A DNA stretch of 46,310 nucleotides from an uncultured Lachnospiraceae bacterium (GCA_910585635.1 CAJUFE010000039.1:1-46310), one strand, 5' to 3'; shown: positions 33,002 through 40,840, counted from the first letter of the stretch. The notes: generated by a model from the letters alone, not told the origin. Numbers and translations: made by a program.

Positions 33002-33802
33002 ATGAAACCGAAAAAAGAGTTGAACATGAAGAAGCTGTTCCGTCGTAACCAGGTGATCATCACGGCATTGGCGGTGATGATCGCGGCTGCCGGATACCTA
33101 AACTATGCCGGGAAGCAGGAGCTGGCAGCAGGCAGCCAGGTGTACGAGGCAGGGGTACTGGAGATCTCCGACGAGGATATCCTGGCAGAGAACCAGGCCA
33201 GCCCCTACTACGGGGAGACCATGGCGGAGATCGGGAGCCTGGATGAGGACTTTTTAGAGGAAACGATCGCGGAGGCGACCATGGAGGACAGCTATCAGTA
33301 TGCGGCCGGGAACGGACAGCAGGATGCCCTGTCAGGCGGGGAAGGCCAGGAGAACGGCGCAGCGGACGGGGAAGGCCAGGCCAGCGCCGCACAGACCGGA
33401 TTGGAGAACCCTGGCGAGGCTGTGCTGACCAGCGGCATGAGCGTGACGGATTACATAGCCAATGTGCAGCTCAGCCGGGAACAGGTCCGCGCCAAGAACA
33501 AGGAGGCGCTGATGGAGCTGATCAACAGCGCGGGGATCGAGGAGGCTGCTAAGCAGCAGGCGATCCAGGATATGATCACGCTGACAGAGGTGGCCGAGAA
33601 GGAGAACGCGGCGGAGACCCTGCTGATGGCCAAAGGCTTTGCCGACCCGGTGGTCAGCGTGTCCTCCGGGCAGGTGGATGTGGTGATCAACGCCGCCAGC
33701 ATCACCGATCAGCAGCGGGCCCAGATCGAGGATATCGTCAAGCGGAAGACCGAGGCCTCCGCCGACCAGATCGTGATCTCGCTGCTGAACCTGGCGGAGT
33801 GA
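33002..33802 (+). CDS. spoIIIAH: Stage III sporulation protein AH
   Basis: Mother-cell partner of forespore SpoIIQ; the two meet between the membranes and close the channel. This 266-residue protein has one N-terminal membrane helix (IITALAVMIAAAGYLNYA), a Gly/Gln/Glu-rich linker that contains a short imperfect repeat (GGEGQENGAADGEGQ), and the YscJ/ring-building-type domain from about residue 150 (LSREQVRAKNKEALMELI...GFADPVVSVSSGQVDVVINA). AAGGAGCGAGGA precedes ATG 33002; ATG 33026 is a second option. It is the last gene of the operon. Confidence 0.95.
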   Translation: MKPKKELNMKKLFRRNQVIITALAVMIAAAGYLNYAGKQELAAGSQVYEAGVLEISDEDILAENQASPYYGETMAEIGSLDEDFLEETIAEATMEDSYQYAAGNGQQDALSGGEGQENGAADGEGQASAAQTGLENPGEAVLTSGMSVTDYIANVQLSREQVRAKNKEALMELINSAGIEEAAKQQAIQDMITLTEVAEKENAAETLLMAKGFADPVVSVSSGQVDVVINAASITDQQRAQIEDIVKRKTEASADQIVISLLNLAE

Positions 33803-33881
33803 GTGTAGGGGGCAAGGCGTGATAGAACATAAGAGCAGCGCGGACGGGAGGCCAGCCAGCTCCTTGCCTCGTGCACAGACA

Positions 33882-33914
33882 GGCGTCGGGAAGGATATCC
33901 CGGCGCCCATTTTT
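33882..33914 (+). terminator. Terminator of the spoIIIA operon
   Basis: GGCGTCGGGA (33882-33891) pairs with TCCCGGCGCC (33898-33907) with one G-T wobble, a 6-nt loop, and TTTTT at 33910-33914. Confidence 0.8.
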
Positions 33915-33938
33915 GGCCTGGAAGACGGTTGATCAGAT

Positions 33939-34121
33939 CTACTGTCCGCCCGCATCATAGCTTGGCTTTTTGCAGCCTGACCGAAGTGCGGAGATAGTCG
34001 CAAGGGTATCCCCGACCTGTGTAAAGACAGCGGCAGCGATGTCCAGGTCTTCATCCGACAGCTGGCAGGCAATGGAATTGGCCAGCGCGGTCACGTACAT
34101 AGTCGTTCCACATAGATCCAT
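33939..34121 (-). CDS. Small conserved Lachnospiraceae protein (DUF6774-like)
   Basis: A 60-residue protein from ATG 34121, with a GAGGTGATC ribosome site just upstream on the minus strand. It reads MDLCGTTMYVTALANSIACQLSDEDLDI and then AAVFTQVGDTLATI, a pattern I recall from the small DUF6774 family common in gut Clostridia (an N-terminal Cys, a T.VTA..C.IA core and VFTQ.GDTL.T). No function is known. It reads with the membrane protein and phosphatase genes upstream. Confidence 0.68.
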   Translation of the reverse strand: MDLCGTTMYVTALANSIACQLSDEDLDIAAAVFTQVGDTLATISALRSGCKKPSYDAGGQ

Positions 34122-34179
34122 TTGATCACCTCTCTATCAGCTTATGCTACAAGAGGCTGATGTGGGACTGCGGACAGGC

Positions 34180-34440
34180 TCATCTGGATCTTTTACAGAT
34201 CTTTACACCGGCCGAGATGGCCAGGTAGAGGATGGTCACGTCAAGGAGCAGTCCCACAGGATCTAGGTGCATGGACAGAAATGGCGATATGCCGGGGCTG
34301 CCGGCATGCACCGATAGGAAGGGCATGGGGAACCCCGCGCGATATTGGAACGTATCCGTTACCTGAAAGGGCAAAAGATAGGACAGGATGACCTCCAGCC
34401 AGAGCGCCAGGTTTACGATCCTCCAATTGATCTTTTTCAT
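34180..34440 (-). CDS. Small membrane protein, unknown function
   Basis: An 86-residue protein with an N-terminal hydrophobic helix (LALWLEVILSYLLPF) and a second one near the C-terminus (LLLDVTILYLAISA), ending in a basic KICKRSR tail. A GGAGG site lies 4-5 nt before ATG 34440. It starts 14 nt after the PHP phosphatase stop, in the same direction, so the two are probably co-transcribed. I do not recognise a family. Confidence 0.65.
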   Translation of the reverse strand: MKKINWRIVNLALWLEVILSYLLPFQVTDTFQYRAGFPMPFLSVHAGSPGISPFLSMHLDPVGLLLDVTILYLAISAGVKICKRSR

Positions 34441-34454
34441 AAAACCTCCATATC

Positions 34455-35285
34455 TTACAGATCATGGAACACGGGCGCCATCCCTTCATAGGTGCAGAAA
34501 GCCTTAAAGCCCAGCTCCTTTAACAGTGCCTGCCCCTCCCGGATATAGGCCCCCAGGTGCTCTGGCTTATGGCTGTCGCTGCCCAGGGTGACGATCTCGC
34601 CGCCCAGCTCTCTGTACAGCTCTAAGATCTTTACAGAAGGGGTGGTATCCTTTAACCCATAGCGATGGTAGGAGGTGTTCAGCTCGATCCCCTTCCCGTC
34701 CGCGATCGCCACCTGGAAGATCTCCCGGATCATGGGCTCCACCTTCTCAAAGGGATAGATCCCCTGCTCATCATATCGGACGATCAGGTCCACATGGCCC
34801 AGCACGCTGTACTCCTTATAGGCCTTTACCACATCCAGCATCTCCTGGTAGTAGCGTTCATTATAGCCTTTCTGGGACCTTCCACGCTGGAAGTCCTGGG
34901 TCCAGAACTCCTTATCCTCCACCTGATGGATGGACAGGATGATGAAGTCGAAGGGGTACCGCTTAAAGAGTGTGTCAAATTGGGGGATCGTATGCATCTG
35001 CACCCCAAATTCCATCCCGGTCCGGATCTGGATCTGGTCGCCGTAGAGGCGCTGCAGCTCTTTGAGCTTCTCCATATATCGGGGGTAGTCCACATTGGCG
35101 AGAGGCTCCCCGTTCCGATATAGGATCTCCTTTCCGCAGTCCCAGTCCTCCTTGATCCCATAGTCCACATGGTCTGTGATACAGATCTCCTCCATCCCCA
35201 TCCGGACCGCGTCCCGGATCACATCCTCCATGGGATAGACCGAATCGTCGCTGAACGCCGTATGTACATGATAGTCGGCAAACAT
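34455..35285 (-). CDS. hisK: PHP-family histidinol-phosphatase
   Basis: A 276-residue PHP-domain metal-dependent phosphoesterase. The four PHP motifs are visible: DYHVHTAFSDDS, ICITDHVDYG, a middle GMEFGVQ with the metal-binding Glu, and the late GHVDL and GSDSHKPEHLG stretches. HisK/HisJ enzymes remove phosphate from histidinol phosphate in histidine synthesis; no other his genes are nearby, so the substrate is inferred from family alone. AGGAGG precedes ATG 35285 on the minus strand. Upstream, the minus strand has GCTATACT as a possible -10. Confidence 0.85.
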   Translation of the reverse strand: MFADYHVHTAFSDDSVYPMEDVIRDAVRMGMEEICITDHVDYGIKEDWDCGKEILYRNGEPLANVDYPRYMEKLKELQRLYGDQIQIRTGMEFGVQMHTIPQFDTLFKRYPFDFIILSIHQVEDKEFWTQDFQRGRSQKGYNERYYQEMLDVVKAYKEYSVLGHVDLIVRYDEQGIYPFEKVEPMIREIFQVAIADGKGIELNTSYHRYGLKDTTPSVKILELYRELGGEIVTLGSDSHKPEHLGAYIREGQALLKELGFKAFCTYEGMAPVFHDL

Positions 35286-35484
35286 GATATCCCTCCTCGT
35301 TTTTTCGTGATCTATCCTTTAGTATAGCATATCGGTTGATAGAGTCCTATCATTATCTGCACAGATCTTTTATACTTTTGGATCAGGGTCCTGCTGCAAA
35401 AGGTACCCCGTTTTTCATGGGGCGAGATCGTGGGAAAAGGCTTTTTGACAGATCAGCCAGATCAGCACAAGTGAAAAACATCCT

Positions 35485-35512
35485 TTGCAAAGAGCCTGTT
35501 TTCTGGTATACT
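35485..35512 (+). promoter_or_regulatory. Sigma-A promoter of the Asp23/Gls24 gene
   Basis: TTGCAA (35485-35490) and TATACT (35507-35512) with 16-nt spacing. The transcript would carry about a 90-nt leader before GTG 35606. Confidence 0.7.
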
Positions 35513-35605
35513 GATAAAGAAAGCGATAGAAAAGGCAGTGTCGGCATATCCTATCAGGGAGGGCGGCGCATCAGGAAGACGAGCATAGGAGCAGGAGGTA
35601 GCATC

Positions 35606-35992
35606 GTGGCAGAGATCGAGAATAGAAGTACCCATAAGGTCTACGAAAAGGATAAGCTGGGGGAGGTACAGATCGCGGATGAGGTGGTGGCGATCATCGC
35701 CGGATTGGCCGCTACGGAGGTGGAAGGCGTAGATTCCATGGCTGGCAATATCACTAATGAGCTGGTGGGCAAGCTGGGCATGAAGAACCTTTCCAAAGGC
35801 GTGAAAGTGGACGTGACCGAGGAGCATGTGTCCGTGGATCTGTCCCTGAACTTAAAATACGGCTACAATATCCCGGAGGTGGGCGAAAGAGTGCAGGACC
35901 GGGTAAAGACCGCGATCGAGAACATGACCGGTCTGTCGGTGCTGGACGTGAACATCAAGATCGCCAGTGTGAACATGGAGGGCGCCCACTGA
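35606..35992 (+). CDS. Asp23/Gls24 family envelope stress response protein
   Basis: A 128-residue protein of the Asp23 family: GEVQIADEVVAIIAGLAATEVEGVDSM at the start and LSLNLKYGYNIPEVGERVQDRVKTAIENMTGL in the second half. These proteins gather at the membrane or act in cell-envelope and alkaline stress in Firmicutes. It starts at GTG 35606, 8 nt after AGGAGG; the frame is open upstream but crosses the promoter. In many Clostridia a copy lies just upstream of nusB; here they are about 5 kb apart, with accessory genes inserted between (inference). Confidence 0.93.
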   Translation: MAEIENRSTHKVYEKDKLGEVQIADEVVAIIAGLAATEVEGVDSMAGNITNELVGKLGMKNLSKGVKVDVTEEHVSVDLSLNLKYGYNIPEVGERVQDRVKTAIENMTGLSVLDVNIKIASVNMEGAH

Positions 35993-36072
35993 GCATCCAA
36001 GGCCTTGATGGCGGGGCTTTATAGGGAGACAGCTGGGCAACGGTCCACGCAGTAGCCGGGTATCATCTGGAA

Positions 36073-36114
36073 GGGCAGGTATCTCCGCGGTTTTCGCGGA
36101 GGCCTGTCTTTTTG
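36073..36114 (+). terminator. Terminator after the Asp23 gene
   Basis: CTCCGCG-GTTTT-CGCGGAG core stem, extended by GCAGG/CCTGT pairing, followed by CTTTTT. Confidence 0.85.
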
Positions 36115-36229
36115 CGTGGTCAAAGGATGGAGTGCTTGCGATCGCTTGCGCTACAGTCAGATCGTACTGACAAGAGGGCTGCCGCTGGATCTGCATCTTC
36201 CATCTGCAAAACCCACAGCTATCGGCGGC

Positions 36230-36346
36230 ATGAGCCGTACAGGATCAGATACTGAACTGATGAAAGGTGTAAGATCCTTACGATCTGGCAAGACCTACAC
36301 CGCAGATGAGGTTGATGCTGAACTTGAGAGGGAGTTTGGTATATGA
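36230..36346 (+). pseudogene. Antitoxin-like C-terminal remnant
   Basis: The last 38 codons of an open frame encode TELMKGVRSLRSGKTYTADEVDAELEREFGI, the tail pattern of RelB/Phd-type antitoxins (an amphipathic helix, 'SGK.YTADEVDA.LE'). No N-terminal DNA-binding part and no toxin follow. The stop at 36344-36346 and the last 17 codons lie antisense to the 3' end of the AraC gene, so the remnant has been joined to it. Confidence 0.5.
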
Positions 36347-37218
36347 GCGACCCCGCCCGCCTGGCACATCTTCCGGTAGGCCAGGGGCGTCATCTGGCAC
36401 TCCCGCTTAAAGCAGCGGTGGAAATGGCTCTTTTCCTGGAACCCCACCTCCTCCAGGATGGTCTGTACCGGCAGCCGGGTCTCACGCAGGAGGAAGCGGG
36501 CCTGCTCCAGCCGGATCTTTAAGAGCTCCTGCTGGAAGGTGACGTGGGCATGCTTCTTGAACCAGGCGGAGAAATAAGCCGGGTGGTAATGGAAGGCCGC
36601 CGCCGCGCTCTCCAAGGTGATATCCCGGTAATGGTCGGATATGTAGGTCAGCACCGCCCCGATCTTATTTTCCGTCATCATGGCGGAGCGGCCGATCAGC
36701 AGCTTCTGCCGATGGCACTGGTGGAGCTCTGACAGCAGCAGAGTGCAGGCGGCGTGGACCGCCTTCCCCCCGGCAGGCCCCTTGGCGGCTTCGTAGAAGA
36801 GGATCTTCGCGATCGCCCAGTCCATGCTGGCGGGGGAGCAGTCAAAATAGAGGAGCCGTCCCTGTTTGGAGGGGGTGCGCAAGAAGTCAAAGAACAGCGG
36901 GCAGTCCATGATCTGGGAGAAGAACAGGGAGTCGAAGAAATCCTCTGTCAGTAATAAGGAAGGGACCGGCGCGTCCTCCTCCTCTACAGGATAGCCGCTC
37001 TTGGTGATCAGGATGTTCCCGGGTGAGCAGACGGTCAGGCTGCCGTTAAGGCGCAGGAGACAGCGCTCTGAGATCAACAGGATCCGGATCTGCCCCTCGG
37101 CAGGAGCGGGAAGATCGGACAGACGGTCTGCCAGATAAAAGCTGGCTCCCGATAGAAGAGCCTCCCGGACATTGTCCGGGGCAGAGGGAGGAGTGGCTTT
37201 GGTCGCAGGTATGGGCAT
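36295..37218 (-). CDS. AraC family transcriptional regulator
   Basis: A 307-residue regulator with an atypical N-terminal sensor half and a clear C-terminal AraC DNA-binding domain: ITLESAAAAFHYHPAYFSAWFKKH as the first helix-turn-helix and VQTILEEVGFQEKSHFHRCFKRECQMTPLAYR as the second. The start is set at 37218, after AAGGAGG with 9-nt spacing; forty more codons are open upstream. Its final ~12 residues (a run of Ser, Thr and Ala) are antisense to the antitoxin remnant and look acquired. It is divergent from the flavin reductase gene and is its likely regulator. Confidence 0.9.
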   Translation of the reverse strand: MPIPATKATPPSAPDNVREALLSGASFYLADRLSDLPAPAEGQIRILLISERCLLRLNGSLTVCSPGNILITKSGYPVEEEDAPVPSLLLTEDFFDSLFFSQIMDCPLFFDFLRTPSKQGRLLYFDCSPASMDWAIAKILFYEAAKGPAGGKAVHAACTLLLSELHQCHRQKLLIGRSAMMTENKIGAVLTYISDHYRDITLESAAAAFHYHPAYFSAWFKKHAHVTFQQELLKIRLEQARFLLRETRLPVQTILEEVGFQEKSHFHRCFKRECQMTPLAYRKMCQAGGVAHIPNSLSSSASTSSAV

Positions 37219-37340
37219 CTCGGGTCGCCTCCTTACCGTGGTATATAGATCGATAGGTATGGGCTGAGTATACCACAAAATCTTAAAAAAAACCACTTTT
37301 TGCCGAAATAGGTAGCTTTTAGTACAGATACCTTCCATGT

Positions 37341-37346
37341 TATAAT
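37341..37346 (+). promoter_or_regulatory. Candidate -10 element of the flavin reductase gene
   Basis: TATAAT at 37341-37346 lies 44 nt before the start, with no good -35 at 17 nt (TTTAGT). A weak -35 fits activation by the divergent AraC protein. Confidence 0.5.
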
Positions 37347-37389
37347 AAAGATGTTAAAAAAATAACAGACCTTGAGGAGGTAAGCAGTG

Positions 37390-39372
37390 ATGAGGAAACG
37401 AGGCAGAAAAGGGTTAGGCATGATCGTGGCCGTATCCATGACAGCGGCCGCCATGGCCGGCTGCTCCGGCGGCAGCGGGGAAGCGACCACCGCGGCCCAG
37501 ACCGAAGGGACCACAGCGGCAGCGGAGGAGAGCCAGAGTGAGGCGGCTCCTGACCAGGAGAGCAAAGCCCCGGAGGGCGGGGCTAAAGAAGGTACTTACG
37601 AAGTTACGGAAAAGGGCTTTGGCGGCGATGTGACCGTGAAGGTCACGGTGGACGGCGAGGGGAAGGTGACAGCTGTGGATGTGACGGCAGACAGCGAGAC
37701 CCCGGACCTGGGTGGGAAAGCAGCGCCCAAGATCGCCCAGGAGATCCTGGACAGCCAGAGCCTGGCGGTGGACACGGTGTCCGGAGCCACGATCACCTCC
37801 CAGGCAGTCCTGGCCGCGGCGGAGGCAGCCCTCTCTGAGGCCGGCGTGGATGTGGAGAGCTGGAAGTCCAAGGTGGTGGAGAAGGCCGAAGGGGAAGCCG
37901 AGGAAGCCACTGTGGACATCGTGGTGGTAGGCGCAGGCGGTTCCGGTACCGGTGCAGCCCTTGCGGCGGCAGAGGCGGGCGCGAAGGTCATGGTGGTGGA
38001 AAAGCTGGGTTCCGTAGGCGGCAACTCTAAGCTGGCCAGCGGCTTTTTCGCGATCGATTCCAGATGGCAGCAGGAGGAAGGCCTGGATCTGGACGTGGAT
38101 GTGGCGGTCAACCGCCTGCTGGTGTTCAATAACTACTTATCGAACGGCCCCCTGACCAGAGCGATCGTGGAAAAGGCCGCGGATACGGTGGCCTGGCTGG
38201 ACGATATGGGGATGAAGTTCTACCTCCAGCAGGAGACCACCCAGTTCGCCCATGAGGACGATCCTTATGAGTACAAATGCTACCATAAATATGAGGACAG
38301 CGGGGCAGGCTTTGAGGCTCTGTACCAGAAGCTGGACGAGATGGGGGCAGAGGTCCGGCTCAACACTACCTTCACCGACCTGATCCAGGAAGCAGACGGC
38401 AAGGTCACCGGCATCGTGGCCACAAAGGAGGACGGCGGCCAGTTGACCGTACATGCCGACGCGGTGATCGTGTGTACCGGCGGTTTTGGCGGTGACAGTG
38501 AGCGTGCCTTCGCCAAGGTGAAGAATGACTACATGGCCTCCATCGGCATGCCAAACATGGGCGAGGGCTACGACGCTATGGTCAAGGCCGGCGCGATCGA
38601 CCTGGACGGGACCCCGCTCCTCCACGCCTGCCAGCTGGCGGAATCTGAGGTCACCACAGAATCCTCCTCCGAGACCTTGGCCGGCTTCTCCAGCAGCAGC
38701 CTGACCCAGCTCCTCATGTCTCCCCTTTTATGGGTGGATGCCTCCGGCAGCCGGTTCACCAATGAGGATGTGGTCTACGACACCGCCTTCTGGGCTAACG
38801 CGGCGGTCTCCGCAGGCGGCCGGTATTACTTCATCGTAGATGAGGCCACCCTCCAGTCCTACACCGACGGCGATACCCTGCGGATCTCCAAGTCCGGCCC
38901 CGGCGCCTGCATGGACCCTGCCGACTTCAAGGAGTTGGCCGAGCAGGCCGTACAGGCTGGCACCGCCTTTAAGGGCGCTACAGCCGCCGAGCTGGTAGCA
39001 GCGACGGGCATGGAGGCGGAAGAGCTGGAAGCCACCATTGAACGGTATAATACCATGGTAGAGGCGGGCAAGGATACAGACTACGACAAAGCCGCCGCCT
39101 CTCTCAAGTTCACTGTAGGTGAGGGCGACCTATACGCCTTCGACTGCCGCGCCGTATACTTAGGCACCATCGGCGGCGTGAAGGTGGACGAGCACCTGCA
39201 GGTGATCGACGGCGACTACGACCCGATCCCCGGCCTGTACGCGGCAGGCACCGGCGCGGGCGGCTACTACAACGGCTTAGGCTACCCGCCATACGAAGGC
39301 CTGGCCTGCGGCTTCGCCTGGACCTCCGGCCGGATCGCCGGCGAGAGCGCGGCGGCTTATGTCGGGAAGTAG
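37390..39372 (+). CDS. Lipoprotein FMN-binding/FAD-dependent reductase (fumarate/urocanate reductase-like)
   Basis: A 660-residue exported flavoprotein. The N-terminus is a lipoprotein signal (basic start, hydrophobic stretch, lipobox AMAGC). After a Thr/Ala/Glu linker comes an FMN-binding domain whose VSGATITS motif is the ApbE site where FMN is attached to Thr; then an FAD-binding fumarate-reductase-type domain with VVVGAGGSGTGAALAAAEAGAKVMVVEK and the C-terminal GLYAAGTGAGGYYNGLGYPP...GFAWTSGRIAG. Relatives pass electrons to unsaturated acceptors such as fumarate, urocanate or cinnamate-like acids outside the membrane. The acceptor here is unknown. GAGGAGG precedes ATG 37390 (GTG 37387 also possible). 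Confidence 0.93.
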   Translation: MRKRGRKGLGMIVAVSMTAAAMAGCSGGSGEATTAAQTEGTTAAAEESQSEAAPDQESKAPEGGAKEGTYEVTEKGFGGDVTVKVTVDGEGKVTAVDVTADSETPDLGGKAAPKIAQEILDSQSLAVDTVSGATITSQAVLAAAEAALSEAGVDVESWKSKVVEKAEGEAEEATVDIVVVGAGGSGTGAALAAAEAGAKVMVVEKLGSVGGNSKLASGFFAIDSRWQQEEGLDLDVDVAVNRLLVFNNYLSNGPLTRAIVEKAADTVAWLDDMGMKFYLQQETTQFAHEDDPYEYKCYHKYEDSGAGFEALYQKLDEMGAEVRLNTTFTDLIQEADGKVTGIVATKEDGGQLTVHADAVIVCTGGFGGDSERAFAKVKNDYMASIGMPNMGEGYDAMVKAGAIDLDGTPLLHACQLAESEVTTESSSETLAGFSSSSLTQLLMSPLLWVDASGSRFTNEDVVYDTAFWANAAVSAGGRYYFIVDEATLQSYTDGDTLRISKSGPGACMDPADFKELAEQAVQAGTAFKGATAAELVAATGMEAEELEATIERYNTMVEAGKDTDYDKAAASLKFTVGEGDLYAFDCRAVYLGTIGGVKVDEHLQVIDGDYDPIPGLYAAGTGAGGYYNGLGYPPYEGLACGFAWTSGRIAGESAAAYVGK

Positions 39373-39448
39373 AAAGCATTGCGCGGGTTACTTTTCACAC
39401 CCACACCGATCATTAAATAGGTGCAGGTGCATGATCGGCCACCCGTCC

Positions 39449-39586
39449 GCATCCGGAGACCCGGTCCCCCACGGGGGCACGCTCTCGCTCCATGCGGTAC
39501 GCAGCGGTACTAGGGCGCGAAAAGACCGCGCCCAAGGACCGGCGTCCCGCAAAGGTCCCCTTAGGGGGATCCGGGCCTCCGGATGC
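39449..39586 (+). repeat. Inverted-repeat core element, copy B
   Basis: Imperfect arms of about 22 nt (39449-39470, 39564-39586, starting GCATCCGGAG) enclose a core at 39481-39550 that opens GCTCTCGCTCCATG. The core has a perfect GGGCGCG-AAAAGAC-CGCGCCC hairpin. It is plus-oriented, like copy A, but more diverged. Confidence 0.75.
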
Positions 39587-39639
39587 TAAGTGGCTGGTAA
39601 GGGACAGACTAAAAGAATGGCCAGCTAAAGTAGCGCAGA

Positions 39640-39762
39640 GAGGTTCCTGGCACAAAAGGAACCCCTTGAGGAACGTCGGCGCTTAGCGAGGTCTTTCACG
39701 AGCTTAGCGTCCGCTACGTTCCTCATGGAGCGAGAGCGCGGTGACGTTGTGCCAGGTCCCTC
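39640..39762 (-). repeat. Inverted-repeat core element, copy C (reversed)
   Basis: Arms 39640-39655 and 39747-39762 match at 14 of 16 positions. The core (39670-39740, minus orientation) is almost identical to copy A over the stretch from ACGTAGC to GACGTTCC. The left flank GGCCAGCTAAAGTAGCGCAG (39619-39638) recurs exactly at 46265-46284. Confidence 0.8.
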
Positions 39763-39866
39763 CCGGAGCGGACCTATCGCGACATATCTATGCTATAAGG
39801 CTCCTTGGCGTGGGTGTGAAAAGTAACGCTGCGCGGTCTCTCCTACTGTGCCGATGCTGAGTCTTG

Positions 39867-39895
39867 TTGCGTAGGTAAAAAAAATACGATATAAT
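39867..39895 (+). promoter_or_regulatory. Sigma-A promoter of the DUF4160 cassette
   Basis: TTGCGT (39867-39872) and TATAAT (39890-39895), 17-nt spacing, lying 40 nt outside the right end of the inverted-repeat element. Confidence 0.75.
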
Positions 39896-39957
39896 GGGCG
39901 TATATCCTGAGAGCATGGACCATCTCGGCAGCAGGGACACGAAAGGAGAGATGCAGC

Positions 39958-40230
39958 TTGAAAAATTATTATAGCACATTGGATGATATCGTACTGACCT
40001 TTTCCGATATAGAAGAAAATAATGGGTTTGATGAGATCAGTGTACGGTTTGAACGTGCAGGCCATTCGGACGGCTTCGATTTTGCAGAAGGGAAATTGCC
40101 CAATAATATCTTCTACAAGTCCTTTGGTTTTTCTGAAGATGACTTGATGGAGCTTGGACAGTACCTGAAAAATAATGAGGCGTTGATCTGGGAGATCGCG
40201 AGAGAAAATGGAGGGACTGCCCGTGCCTGA
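39958..40230 (+). CDS. Small acidic protein paired with a DUF4160 protein
   Basis: A 90-residue acidic protein starting at TTG 39958, 8 nt after AAAGGAGA. It is rich in Asp/Glu and Phe (FDEISVRFERAGHSDGFDFAEGKLP, then a C-terminal helix ELGQYLKNNEALIWEIAREN). I do not recognise the family. Its 3' end overlaps the next gene by 8 nt, so the two are translated together. DUF4160 genes usually pair with a DUF2442 gene in predicted toxin-antitoxin modules; this partner looks different and may fill the same place. The pair is more A+T-rich than the genes around it. Confidence 0.75.
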   Translation: MKNYYSTLDDIVLTFSDIEENNGFDEISVRFERAGHSDGFDFAEGKLPNNIFYKSFGFSEDDLMELGQYLKNNEALIWEIARENGGTARA

Positions 40231-40480
40231 GGTGTTGCTAGATTTTATGGGATACAAGTTCTTCTTTTGGTCAAATGAAGGCGGAGAGCCGATCCATATC
40301 CATATCTCGAAAGGGAAACAGACAGAAAATGCCACTAAATTTTGGATAAAGCGCGACACCATCGAATTAGTCCACAATAATAGCGGCATCCCGCAAAATG
40401 AATTAAAGAAGATCCAAAAGTATATATGGGCGAACCGTGATACGATCATCGCAAGGTGGTATCAATACTTTGGCCTATAG
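40223..40480 (+). CDS. DUF4160 family protein
   Basis: An 85-residue protein starting at GTG 40223, with GGAGG 7 nt upstream; that start gives VPEVLLDFMGYKFFFWSNEGGEPIHIHI, the standard opening of DUF4160, followed by KFWI and a C-terminal ELKKIQKYIWANRDTIIARWYQYF. The His-x-His pair and overall size fit the family. Its members are often annotated as possible parts of toxin-antitoxin modules, but no activity is established to my knowledge. It overlaps the preceding gene and is followed by a strong terminator. Confidence 0.85.
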   Translation: MPEVLLDFMGYKFFFWSNEGGEPIHIHISKGKQTENATKFWIKRDTIELVHNNSGIPQNELKKIQKYIWANRDTIIARWYQYFGL

Positions 40481-40514
40481 GGCTGATGATAGCACGGCAT
40501 CGATCCATAAAGAT

Positions 40515-40546
40515 AAAAAGGCATTGTAAAACGCAATGCCTTTTTT
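40515..40546 (+). terminator. Terminator of the DUF4160 cassette
   Basis: AAAAAGGCATTG pairs with CAATGCCTTTTT around a 7-nt loop, ending in a six-T run; 35 nt after the stop codon. Confidence 0.9.
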
Positions 40547-40584
40547 GCCGTCCATAGAGCAGAGCCGCCGAGGGTTGTAGCGCC

Positions 40585-40607
40585 AAAATGGGCGGTCCGC
40601 CCATTTT
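40585..40607. repeat. Perfect 23-nt palindrome upstream of nusB
   Basis: AAAATGGGCGG-T-CCGCCCATTTT, 11-bp arms with a 1-nt centre. It could be an operator or a cruciform site. The rest of the 360-nt gap (40481-40840) holds the terminator before it and the nusB promoter after it; I see no gene. Confidence 0.6.
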
Positions 40608-40690
40608 GTGTGCATCTTGTTGCTGTGAACGGCGTGGCCGTAGACAGGGCCCCGCTCCATGGGGCCATATTTCAGAGGTGGATCTTACTA

Positions 40691-40719
40691 TTGTGCAAAG
40701 GATCTAAATTTGCTATAAT
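40691..40719 (+). promoter_or_regulatory. Sigma-A promoter of the nusB operon
   Basis: TTGTGC (40691-40696) and TATAAT (40714-40719), 17-nt spacing; about 120 nt of leader precede ATG 40841. Confidence 0.75.
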
Positions 40720-40840
40720 AAACCAAAACTGTAAGTATCGCGTAACAAAGAGCCAGCTTATGGAAATAGCATCGGAGGTCTGGCGATATGCAGTCGGGAT
40801 CGATGACAGGCTGTGATCTGGGTATCCAGGAGGAAAGGAC

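Larger units (their letters stand above)
39387..39827. mobile_element. Compound inverted-repeat element with 18-bp terminal repeats
   Basis: Perfect 18-bp inverted ends, GTTACTTTTCACACCCAC (39387-39404) and its complement (39810-39827), bound a 441-bp noncoding block. Inside are a small hairpin (CCGATCAT/ATGATCGG, 39406-39438) and two inverted-repeat core modules in opposite orientation. No transposase is encoded. It resembles a MITE in build, but the internal modules are like the copy at 16376. It fills most of the 585-nt gap 39373-39957. Confidence 0.6.

Noticed and set aside
39373..39957. Retron or group II intron RNA
   Set aside because: No reverse transcriptase or maturase frame lies nearby, and the inverted terminal repeats fit a MITE-like build better.
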